DNA of 9,596 bases from Lachnospiraceae bacterium (GTDB lineage: Bacteria > Bacillota > Clostridia > Lachnospirales > Lachnospiraceae), in NCBI GenBank assembly GCA_003453515.1, contig DMLD01000020.1:1-9596 (forward strand), read 5' to 3'. The notes under the pieces were generated by a model, which was given only the letters and a program-made list of their open reading frames with translations, was not told where the DNA came from and did no database searches. The number at the start of each line of letters is the position of its first letter. The stretch's first letter is position 1. The position numbers and the translations under genes are program-made. Shown here piece by piece: positions 1 through 5,433 of the stretch.

Positions 1-1334
1 TCAGGAGTATACTCGACAAAGCTGCCGTCCGAGAGATTTACGAAGTAGAGTTTGATGTAGTCAGACGATAGAGCCTTGGCAATGTAGCTGTAATTTATAC
101 TGTCATCCTGCTTCTTTGGCACACCGAGTATTATAACTGCGAGGGCGACCGAGTCGTTCACGGGATTGATAGCGACCCTTCGTATGAAAAATTGTATGAC
201 ACAGCCATCCTCGGCTAACTCGTCGACCACAACTCTTTTTCCGTCTGTCGCGCACTGACATGCCGCCTTGATAAATCTATATCCCGGAGTGTTTTTATCA
301 CTGCTGTACTTTAGATCCGGGTCACCGATAAGTGATGGAAAGTGTTTGGATATAAACTCGTTATGTGCCGGATTTTTCCTGACATATGATAAGCCCTCAT
401 CATTGGCTTCCAATATGACCATGGGAAGCGTGTCGAAGTAGTCGTTCAGCGCCGGATCGTCGTCATCCGCTACCGAGGTGTCGTACAGATTGATCCGCCC
501 TATTGCCTCGAAGTAGGCTGTCTCGTCAGGGTTTTCAAATTCTATCATTGTGCCGCGCTCATTATTCTTTTTGAGTGCTTCAAGTGATACCGGATGGCAA
601 AAGTAGTTGCCCTGCAGCTTGGTACAGCCTATCTCCTTGAGTAGCTTTGCCTGATCGGCGGTCTCTATCCCTTCGGCTATGGTATCCACACCGAGTGAAA
701 TAAACATTTTTATAAGCTGGGTCAAAATGATGCGCTCATTTTTGCTGTCCTCAAAATGCTGCATGAAGGATATGTCGAACTTGACCGCATCGAAACCGAT
801 CTTTTCGGGCATGAAAGGAGAGGACAGACCCTTGCCGAAGTTGTCGAGCCATACGCGCACGCCCTGTTCCCTGAACCTGCGAATGATCTTGCCCATAAAT
901 GAAAAATCCATCCCTATCGCACTCTCGCTTATCTCTATGGCGAGCTTGCTGTGGTCAAAATTCATCGAATCCATCAGGTTTATGACCTCCGAAACCATGT
1001 CGCACTCGAAGAAATCCGTTTTGGACAGGTTTACGGATTCCGGGACCATATACAGACCTGCATCTCTCTGGGATTGCATCTTTTCGATCGTTTTCCTGAT
1101 CATGAACAGATCGAGAGTGGAGCTGAGCCCCTCCTCCTCGTAAACAGAAACAAATTGATCCGGCAGAATGATCCCGTGAGTAGGATCACACCATCTTGCA
1201 AGCGCTTCCTCGTCGCAGACCATGTTGTTGGCTGCACGAATAAGAGGCTGGTGGTATACCTTGATCCAGCCTTCGTCAATGGCTCTGATGAGATTTGCTC
1301 TGACATAGTTTCTTATAGGGTTTTTCCTTATCAT
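1..1334 (-). CDS. EAL-domain cyclic-di-GMP signalling protein, N-terminal 444 codons (3' end outside window)
   Basis: The open frame runs from an ATG at 1334-1332 to the left edge without a stop, so the C-terminus is missing. AAGGAG lies 6-7 nt before the ATG. An EAL phosphodiesterase domain (cleaves c-di-GMP to pGpG) spans about residues 25-260, starting almost at the N-terminus with no preceding GGDEF. Visible motifs are E43-A-L with R47, N102 (SVNLS), E134 and E137 (EISES), D164-N165-F-G, K185 and D187 (VKFD), E221 (AEGIET) and Q241 (LQGNYF). Their spacing matches RocR-type EAL domains. The usual DDFG motif reads DNFG, so one metal-binding Asp is Asn and activity may be reduced or altered. 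Residues about 285-444 are soluble and PAS-like; the end (YIAKALSSDYIKLYFVNLSDG) resembles the start of another sensor domain. A GGDEF domain may follow off-window, but that is inference. No membrane segment is seen. Confidence 0.9.
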   Translation of the reverse strand, partial: MIRKNPIRNYVRANLIRAIDEGWIKVYHQPLIRAANNMVCDEEALARWCDPTHGIILPDQFVSVYEEEGLSSTLDLFMIRKTIEKMQSQRDAGLYMVPESVNLSKTDFFECDMVSEVINLMDSMNFDHSKLAIEISESAIGMDFSFMGKIIRRFREQGVRVWLDNFGKGLSSPFMPEKIGFDAVKFDISFMQHFEDSKNERIILTQLIKMFISLGVDTIAEGIETADQAKLLKEIGCTKLQGNYFCHPVSLEALKKNNERGTMIEFENPDETAYFEAIGRINLYDTSVADDDDPALNDYFDTLPMVILEANDEGLSYVRKNPAHNEFISKHFPSLIGDPDLKYSSDKNTPGYRFIKAACQCATDGKRVVVDELAEDGCVIQFFIRRVAINPVNDSVALAVIILGVPKKQDDSINYSYIAKALSSDYIKLYFVNLSDGSFVEYTP

Positions 1335-1416
1335 ATAGACTCCTTGCCTCGGTAGTTTGTATGTCACCTCATCATACGCGTGGAGATCACCTGTTCCAAC
1401 CTGCGAAACATTTTTT

Positions 1417-1445
1417 ATTATACAGCATTTATCAGCATGTGTCAA
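1417..1445 (-). promoter_or_regulatory. Consensus sigma-A promoter for the EAL gene
   Basis: On the minus strand TTGACA (1445-1440) and TATAAT (1422-1417) are separated by exactly 17 bp, an exact match to the vegetative consensus. Transcription would start near 1410. This leaves a leader of about 75 nt before the ATG at 1334. I recognise no riboswitch in that leader. Confidence 0.8.
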
Positions 1446-1477
1446 TTAAGGAAACTGTTTGTATCGGTGTTTTCTGA

Positions 1478-1501
1478 TCCCCTGCGGAATCCCCTGCGGA
1501 A
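1478..1501. repeat. Two tandem copies of a 12-bp repeat between divergent promoters
   Basis: TCCCCTGCGGAA occurs twice back to back (1478-1489 and 1490-1501) with no mismatch. The pair ends 13 bp upstream of the -35 box at 1515 and lies about 32 bp upstream of the -35 box of the opposite promoter. The position would suit a regulator binding site, but no known operator is recognised. It could also be a chance duplication. Confidence 0.7.
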
Positions 1502-1514
1502 AAGCAATACGGAC

Positions 1515-1543
1515 TTGACATTTTTCCGGAATATAATTATAAT
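1515..1543 (+). promoter_or_regulatory. Consensus sigma-A promoter for the metal ABC transporter genes
   Basis: TTGACA (1515-1520) and TATAAT (1538-1543) are separated by 17 bp, again an exact consensus match. An overlapping second TATAAT at 1532-1537 would give only 11 bp spacing and is not the -10. The start of transcription is expected near 1550, giving a leader of about 84 nt. A promoter this strong on a metal transporter suggests control by a repressor, but that is inference. Confidence 0.8.
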
Positions 1544-1556
1544 AAAAATCCGCGAA

Positions 1557-1575
1557 AGTGCCGAAATAAGGCATT
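1557..1575 (+). promoter_or_regulatory. Small inverted repeat at the predicted transcription start of the transporter mRNA
   Basis: TGCC (1559-1562) and GGCA (1570-1573) flank GAAATAA. The pairing extends outward by a G-U and an A-U pair. It begins only a few bases after the predicted +1. It could be a short RNA hairpin or half of an operator. It does not match the Zur, Fur or MntR boxes I can recall, so the role is open. Confidence 0.25.
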
Positions 1576-1633
1576 TGCAGGAATGTTGGAACATATGAAC
1601 AACATCTCATGTATGATATGTTTGGAGGTATAT

Positions 1634-2344
1634 ATGTCACTTATCAGTGTAAGGGATCTTTCTCTTGGATATGAGTCGGAGACCATTGTGCAGGGACTCA
1701 CCTTTACCGTAGAGGAGGGGGACTATCTGTGTATAGTAGGAGAGAACGGATCGGGCAAGACCACTCTTATGAAGACGATACTGGGGCTTCATTCTCCCAA
1801 GAGCGGAGAGATAGTTTATATGGACGGACTCATGGAAAAGGAGATAGGATATCTTCCGCAGCAGACCGTAGTACAAAAGGATTTCCCGGCATCGGTAAAG
1901 GAGATCGTCCTGTCCGGGTGTCAGGGACGGTGCGGACTGCGACCCTTTTACAACAGGGAGGAGAAGGCGATCGCCGATAAAAATATGGAGCGGATGGGGA
2001 TAAGTGATCTTGCAAACAGATGCTACAGAGATCTTTCCGGAGGTCAGCAGCAGAGAGTCCTGCTTGCGAGAGCGCTGTGTGCCACAAGAAAGGTTCTGCT
2101 TTTGGATGAGCCCGTGTCGGGGCTGGATCCCGGGACGACCGCACAGATGTATGAACTGATCGCAGACCTCAATAAACAGGAGATTACGATCATCATGATA
2201 TCACATGACATCACAGCCGCGCTGAAGTATGCAAATCGTATCCTGCACATAGGAGATAACATATTTTTCGGAACGGTCGATGAATATATTTCGAGCAATA
2301 TCGGGAAGGCATTTCTTGAAATGCAGCACCCGGTAGCACAGTGA
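1634..2344 (+). CDS. znuC: Zinc/manganese-type metal ABC transporter, ATP-binding protein
   Basis: This 236-residue cytoplasmic ATPase powers the permease encoded next. All ABC motifs are intact: Walker A GENGSGKT (36-43), Q-loop LPQQ (74-77), signature LSGGQQQR (134-141), Walker B VLLLDEP (154-160) and switch His191. Length and the YLPQ context fit the ZnuC/MntB/TroB group of metal importers. The metal (zinc, manganese or iron) cannot be told from the ATPase alone. I chose the ATG at 1634 because GGAGG (1624-1628) sits 5 nt before it and the protein then starts directly with the first strand (MSLISVRDLSLGY). In-frame ATGs from 1583 onward would add 17 residues without a good ribosome site. 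It is the first gene of an operon whose permease starts 10 nt after its stop. No substrate-binding protein gene is adjacent on this side. Confidence 0.92.
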   Translation: MSLISVRDLSLGYESETIVQGLTFTVEEGDYLCIVGENGSGKTTLMKTILGLHSPKSGEIVYMDGLMEKEIGYLPQQTVVQKDFPASVKEIVLSGCQGRCGLRPFYNREEKAIADKNMERMGISDLANRCYRDLSGGQQQRVLLARALCATRKVLLLDEPVSGLDPGTTAQMYELIADLNKQEITIIMISHDITAALKYANRILHIGDNIFFGTVDEYISSNIGKAFLEMQHPVAQ

Positions 2345-2354
2345 GGTAAACAGG

Positions 2355-3194
2355 ATGGATAAGCTGATACAATATTTGAGCTTCCCCTTTGTTCAGTATG
2401 CACTGATAGTGGGGGTACTTATAGCACTTTGCTCTTCTCTTGTAGGAGTTACTCTGGTGCTGAAACGATTTTCATTTATAGGAGACGGGTTGTCGCATGT
2501 GGCGTTTGGGGCATTGGCGATCGCAACGGTGCTTGATGTCTCGGACAATATGCTTATAGTGCTTCCGGTCACCGTGATCAGTGCGATACTGCTTCTTCGA
2601 ACCGGACAGAACACGAGGATAAAGGGAGATGCCGCCATTGCGATGATATCGGTCGGAGCACTTGCCTTCGGATATCTGATCATGAATATTTTTTCGACAT
2701 CGTCAAATCTTTCGGGCGATGTATGCTCGACGCTGTTTGGCTCCACATCCATACTTACGCTCACGACCTCGGAGGTATGGCTGTGTGCGATCATGTCGAT
2801 CATTGTTGTGGCTGTATTTATACTGTTTTATAACAAGATATTTGCTGTTACCTTTGATGAGAATTTTGCCAAGGCGTCGGGCACAAAGGCAGATAATTAT
2901 AACTTCCTTATAGCTGTTATAATTGCCGTTATAATCGTGCTTGCAATGAACCTTGTCGGTTCGCTGCTCATATCGGCGCTTGTGATATTCCCGGCGCTCT
3001 CGGCAATGAGGATATTTAAGAATTTCAAAGCTGTTACCGTGTTCTCCGCAGTGCTCTCGGTCGTGTGCTCACTCTTGGGCATGATAGTCTCGATACTTGC
3101 GGGAACTCCGGTGGGCTCGACCATAGTAGCGGTCGATGTGGCTGCATTTTTGCTCTGTATGCTTATTGGAGCATGTTCAAGAGCTCGGGGATAG
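2355..3194 (+). CDS. znuB: Metal ABC transporter permease (ZnuB/TroC family)
   Basis: This 279-residue integral membrane protein has about nine hydrophobic segments (roughly 14-36, 46-60, 66-82, 93-112, 143-159, 183-198, 201-217, 227-249 and 256-274). Family hallmarks are GDGLSH (43-48) after the first helix, LVGSLLISALVIFPALSA (200-217) and TPVGSTIV (251-258), all characteristic of ABC-3 metal permeases. It would form the membrane channel for the ATPase encoded 10 nt upstream. The ribosome site is GAGG at 2343-2346, overlapping the stop of the upstream gene, which indicates coupled translation. The C-terminus ends in a short basic tail (SRARG). The last 32 bp overlap the end of the convergent kinase gene. 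No substrate-binding protein is encoded in this operon within the window, so one must come from elsewhere if the importer works. Confidence 0.92.
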   Translation: MDKLIQYLSFPFVQYALIVGVLIALCSSLVGVTLVLKRFSFIGDGLSHVAFGALAIATVLDVSDNMLIVLPVTVISAILLLRTGQNTRIKGDAAIAMISVGALAFGYLIMNIFSTSSNLSGDVCSTLFGSTSILTLTTSEVWLCAIMSIIVVAVFILFYNKIFAVTFDENFAKASGTKADNYNFLIAVIIAVIIVLAMNLVGSLLISALVIFPALSAMRIFKNFKAVTVFSAVLSVVCSLLGMIVSILAGTPVGSTIVAVDVAAFLLCMLIGACSRARG

Positions 3195-3993
3195 TAGCCT
3201 CGAAGTCAACTCCGTACCACGGCTTTGCAGGATTTTCAAGCGTCTTGCGGATGGTCAGCGCAGTGTAGTCCGCTGCGATCTTCATCGAATCCTGCCATGT
3301 GTGGGAGCGAAGCATGGCTCCTATACATGAGCTGGAGAACAGATCGCCTGTTCCGTGATATGTGGCATCCACGCGATCGTTCTGATATACGAAGTAGTCG
3401 TCGTTGTCTCTGTCGTAGCCCATGACTCCGGTCTTGCCCGGTGAGAGTGAAACGCCGGTAAGAACAGAGATCTTCGCACCGAAATCGTTCAACCTTTGAA
3501 GCATTTCCTTTATATAGCTCTCGTCATACTCTTCCTTATACTCCATACCTGTCATAAAGGCTGCCTCTGTTATGTTGGGGACAATGATGTCAGCCTCGGA
3601 GCAAAGCTCGGCATTTTTCTTTACATAATCCATATCAAATGCGGGGTAGAGCTTGCCGTTGTCTGCCATGACCGGATCGACAAATATGATGGTGTCATCC
3701 TTTTTGAAGTCGGAAAAGAGCTCCTTCATCTGGTCGATCTGACTGACAGTTCCCAGATATCCCGTATATATGGCGTCAAATTCCACATTCTCATCCAGCC
3801 AATGCTGCTTGATCGGATCTATCTGATCCGAGAGATCCTTGCAGGTAAAGTTTTTAAACATCGTGTGTGTGGAGAGTACGGCTGTAGGCAGTATCACTGT
3901 CTCCGTACCCATGGCGGATATCACCGGAAGCGCTATCGTGAGCGAGCACTTTCCAAGGCATGATATGTCCTGAACAGTTAACAATCTTTTCAT
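3163..3993 (-). CDS. pdxK: Pyridoxal/pyridoxamine kinase (PfkB-like, vitamin B6 salvage)
   Basis: This 276-residue cytoplasmic kinase would phosphorylate pyridoxal, pyridoxine or pyridoxamine with ATP to give the 5'-phosphate cofactor forms. It begins with LTVQDISCLGKCSLTIALPVISAMG, typical of the PdxK/PdxY group of ribokinase-fold enzymes. It carries YTGYLG (77-81 region), DPVMADNGK (106-114), VPNITEAAFMTG (138-149) and the catalytic GTGD (214-217, Asp217). Length is normal for the short Firmicutes pyridoxamine kinases. HMP kinase (ThiD) is a related alternative, but the DPVMADNGKLY and PNITEA motifs favour B6. The symbol is by family; pdxY is equally possible. GGAGAGGTG lies just before the ATG at 3993. 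It is a single gene with its own promoter and a structured leader, and its end overlaps the convergent permease gene. Confidence 0.88.
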   Translation of the reverse strand: MKRLLTVQDISCLGKCSLTIALPVISAMGTETVILPTAVLSTHTMFKNFTCKDLSDQIDPIKQHWLDENVEFDAIYTGYLGTVSQIDQMKELFSDFKKDDTIIFVDPVMADNGKLYPAFDMDYVKKNAELCSEADIIVPNITEAAFMTGMEYKEEYDESYIKEMLQRLNDFGAKISVLTGVSLSPGKTGVMGYDRDNDDYFVYQNDRVDATYHGTGDLFSSSCIGAMLRSHTWQDSMKIAADYTALTIRKTLENPAKPWYGVDFEATIPELLNMLQ

Positions 3994-4016
3994 CTTTCAC
4001 CTCTCCTTTTTTTCAT
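3990..4016 (-). CDS. Possible 8-codon leader peptide overlapping the kinase start
   Basis: ATG at 4016-4014 opens the frame MKKRRGER, which ends in TGA at 3992-3990. That stop overlaps the kinase ATG as ATGA, an arrangement that allows translational coupling. AAGGA (4025-4021) lies 4 nt upstream of the ATG, a short but possible spacing, directly after the second leader hairpin. The kinase's own ribosome site lies inside this frame. It may be chance, since an A-rich leader easily gives such a frame. Confidence 0.2.
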   Translation of the reverse strand: MKKRRGER

Positions 4017-4025
4017 ATGATCCTT

Positions 4026-4120
4026 CTGACGCATACACATATCTGCTCATACGGAAACAAAAACAGATACGGATAGCGTTCAGACGTACACAGCGATCAT
4101 TACCCTATAAGATCACTATG
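4026..4120 (-). ncRNA. Candidate structured 5' leader of the kinase mRNA (two hairpins)
   Basis: Read on the minus strand from the predicted start near 4130, the leader contains two hairpins. Hairpin 1 pairs CATAGTGATC (4120-4111) with GATCGCTGTG (4098-4089): 10 bp including two G-U pairs, with a 12-nt loop. Five bases later, hairpin 2 pairs CTGAACGC (4083-4076) with GCGTCAG (4032-4026) with one bulged A. After a 4/5-nt internal loop, it pairs CGTATCTG (4071-4064) with CAGATATG (4045-4038) around an 18-nt loop. The kinase ribosome site follows about 18 nt later. No U-run follows either stem, so neither looks like a terminator. It does not resemble the TPP, THF or c-di-GMP riboswitches I know. 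The pairing was found by eye. Confidence 0.4.
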
Positions 4121-4136
4121 AAATAATATGTGAGTG

Positions 4137-4165
4137 ATTATACTATATGAAAATAATTATGTCAA
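4137..4165 (-). promoter_or_regulatory. Consensus sigma-A promoter for the pyridoxamine kinase gene
   Basis: On the minus strand TTGACA (4165-4160) and TATAAT (4142-4137) are 17 bp apart, an exact consensus. The start is expected near 4130, giving a leader of about 137 nt. The perfect inverted repeat at 4158-4173 covers the -35 box. Confidence 0.8.
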
Positions 4166-4173
4166 GAGACATA
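4158..4173. promoter_or_regulatory. Inverted repeat over the kinase -35 box, candidate operator
   Basis: TATGTC and GACATA form perfect 6-bp arms around AAGA. The repeat covers the -35 hexamer of the leftward kinase promoter and ends 11 bp before the -35 of the rightward hydrolase promoter. A repressor here could affect the kinase and perhaps both genes. No known binding site is recognised, and a 6-bp arm repeat in A+T-rich DNA can arise by chance. Confidence 0.3.
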
Positions 4174-4183
4174 GCTTAATTGA

Positions 4184-4212
4184 TTGACAAAGCTGCCGCT
4201 TGGGATTAAACT
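4184..4212 (+). promoter_or_regulatory. Probable promoter of the alpha/beta hydrolase gene
   Basis: TTGACA (4184-4189) is followed after 17 bp by TAAACT (4207-4212), a four-of-six match to the -10. The predicted start of transcription, near 4219, coincides with the ATG of the hydrolase gene. The mRNA would therefore have almost no leader. Confidence 0.5.
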
Positions 4213-4218
4213 TAAGGC

Positions 4219-5280
4219 ATGGATAATGAACTGATAAAGGATGCTGATGCCTCAAAGCCTTTGAGTGCCGGCAAGAAGAAAAGAAAATGGCCGTTTGTCC
4301 TTGGCGGCATTTTTTTGCTGCTTTTGATACTCTATATCGTGCTGGTCTACTTTTTGGTAAGTGCCGCACTCGTGCCGTCATTTATGGAGAAGCTGGATGC
4401 CTTCTCCGAGGTCACGGATAAGGGAATCTCCGAGCAGCAGCACACCGATGATATCGAGAAAAATCACGACATCACACTGGATGAAACCTCTGAGTGGCTG
4501 GAGCATGTAAGCTATCAGAAATACAAGATCATGTCTGAGGATGGCTACGAACTTATCGCCATGCAGTTTGATCCGTATTCTGAGACTGATACAAGCTCTG
4601 AGGATTCTCATAACTGGGTGCTCATATTGCACGGCTATACCGGATCAAAGGAGGAGATGTATCCATTTGCAATGGAGTACTGCAAGAGGGGGTATCATGC
4701 GCTTGTCCCCGATCTGAGATGCCAGGGGGAGAGCGACGGAGACTTCATCGGGATGGGCTATACCGACAGTAAGGATTGTCTGCTGTGGATAGACGGGATA
4801 CTGCGGCTTGATAAGGATGCGCGCATAGTCGTGCACGGTCAGTCGATGGGTGCTGCGACGGCGCTTATCATGACAGGAGACGAGAGCCTTCAAAGCAATG
4901 TGAAGGCAGTAGTGGCTGACTCCTCATATACTGATGCGTATGAGATGTTTCGCGCCAAGATAGGTGATTGGTTTTCCCTGCCCGCATTTCCCCTGGTGGA
5001 CAGCGCGAGGCTCATGCTCATGCTGCGCGGAGGGTACGATCTTGATGACGCATCGGCTGTCGAAGCCGTCAAAAGGTCGCATACGCCGACGCTTTTTATA
5101 CATGGAGACAAGGACAGGATGATCGATCCCGATATGTCAAGGGAGCTTTATGCGGCAGAGAGCTGTCCTGACAAGGAGCTTTTCATGGTGCCCGGTGCCG
5201 GACACGCGCAGCCGCAGGAAAAGGATCCGAAGGGCTATTACGACACTGTATTTGGCTTTTTGGAAAAATACATGGGTTGA
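4219..5280 (+). CDS. Membrane-anchored alpha/beta hydrolase
   Basis: The protein has 353 residues. A basic N-terminus (GKKKRK, 18-23) is followed by one membrane helix at about 24-52 and then an extracytoplasmic linker and catalytic domain, so it is probably an anchored exoenzyme. The fold is shown by LILHGYTGS (135-143, oxyanion region), the nucleophile elbow GQSMG (207-211, Ser209), HGDKD (295-299, likely Asp299) and GAGHA (326-330, His329), a complete catalytic triad. It resembles YqkD-like hydrolases of Bacillota. The substrate (ester, peptide or lipid) cannot be read from sequence. The ATG at 4219 is the only Met before the helix, so the start is firm, although the only upstream purine run (AAGG, 4214-4217) is too close to act as a normal ribosome site. 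It is a single gene, divergent from the kinase and separated from the aldolase gene by 153 bp with its own promoter. Confidence 0.85.
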   Translation: MDNELIKDADASKPLSAGKKKRKWPFVLGGIFLLLLILYIVLVYFLVSAALVPSFMEKLDAFSEVTDKGISEQQHTDDIEKNHDITLDETSEWLEHVSYQKYKIMSEDGYELIAMQFDPYSETDTSSEDSHNWVLILHGYTGSKEEMYPFAMEYCKRGYHALVPDLRCQGESDGDFIGMGYTDSKDCLLWIDGILRLDKDARIVVHGQSMGAATALIMTGDESLQSNVKAVVADSSYTDAYEMFRAKIGDWFSLPAFPLVDSARLMLMLRGGYDLDDASAVEAVKRSHTPTLFIHGDKDRMIDPDMSRELYAAESCPDKELFMVPGAGHAQPQEKDPKGYYDTVFGFLEKYMG

Positions 5281-5304
5281 GTTACAAGATTTTTTCGGTT
5301 AGTC

Positions 5305-5339
5305 TTGCAAAACCTCTCATATTATGCTATAGTAGAGGT
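5305..5339 (+). promoter_or_regulatory. Aldolase promoter with an inverted repeat around the -10 box
   Basis: TTGCAA (5305-5310) and TATAGT (5328-5333) are spaced 17 bp apart; the -10 matches five of six bases. ACCTCT (5312-5317) and AGAGGT (5334-5339) form perfect 6-bp arms that flank the -10 box and end near the predicted start at 5340. A protein bound there would block RNA polymerase. The leader of about 94 nt that follows ends in GGAGGG (5422-5427). Confidence 0.5.
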
Positions 5340-5433
5340 CGTGAATAAACAGTCGTCACTTACGATCTGCATTCGCACACGCGATAAAAGGGGTGGATGA
5401 CGGCAATAAAAGAAACGAAACGGAGGGAATATC

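Noticed and set aside
679..1143. Open frames on the plus strand (679-1143 and 951-1355) inside the EAL gene
   Set aside because: The minus-strand frame here has all EAL motifs at correct spacing and a good ribosome site; the plus-strand frames are shadows.
1335..1416. Cyclic-di-GMP riboswitch in the leader of the EAL gene
   Set aside because: The leader lacks the conserved core and paired elements of the GEMM class as I know them; only short unrelated stems can be drawn.
1583..1633. N-terminal extension of the transporter ATPase by 17 residues
   Set aside because: The extension (MLEHMNNISCMICLEVY) has no family similarity and no ribosome site, while the ATG at 1634 has GGAGG at 5 nt and begins at the conserved first strand.
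5285..5308. CAAGA...TCTTG hairpin after the hydrolase gene as a terminator
   Set aside because: The stem has only 5 bp, the loop is 13 nt, the T-run lies in the loop rather than after the stem, and it overlaps the aldolase -35 box.
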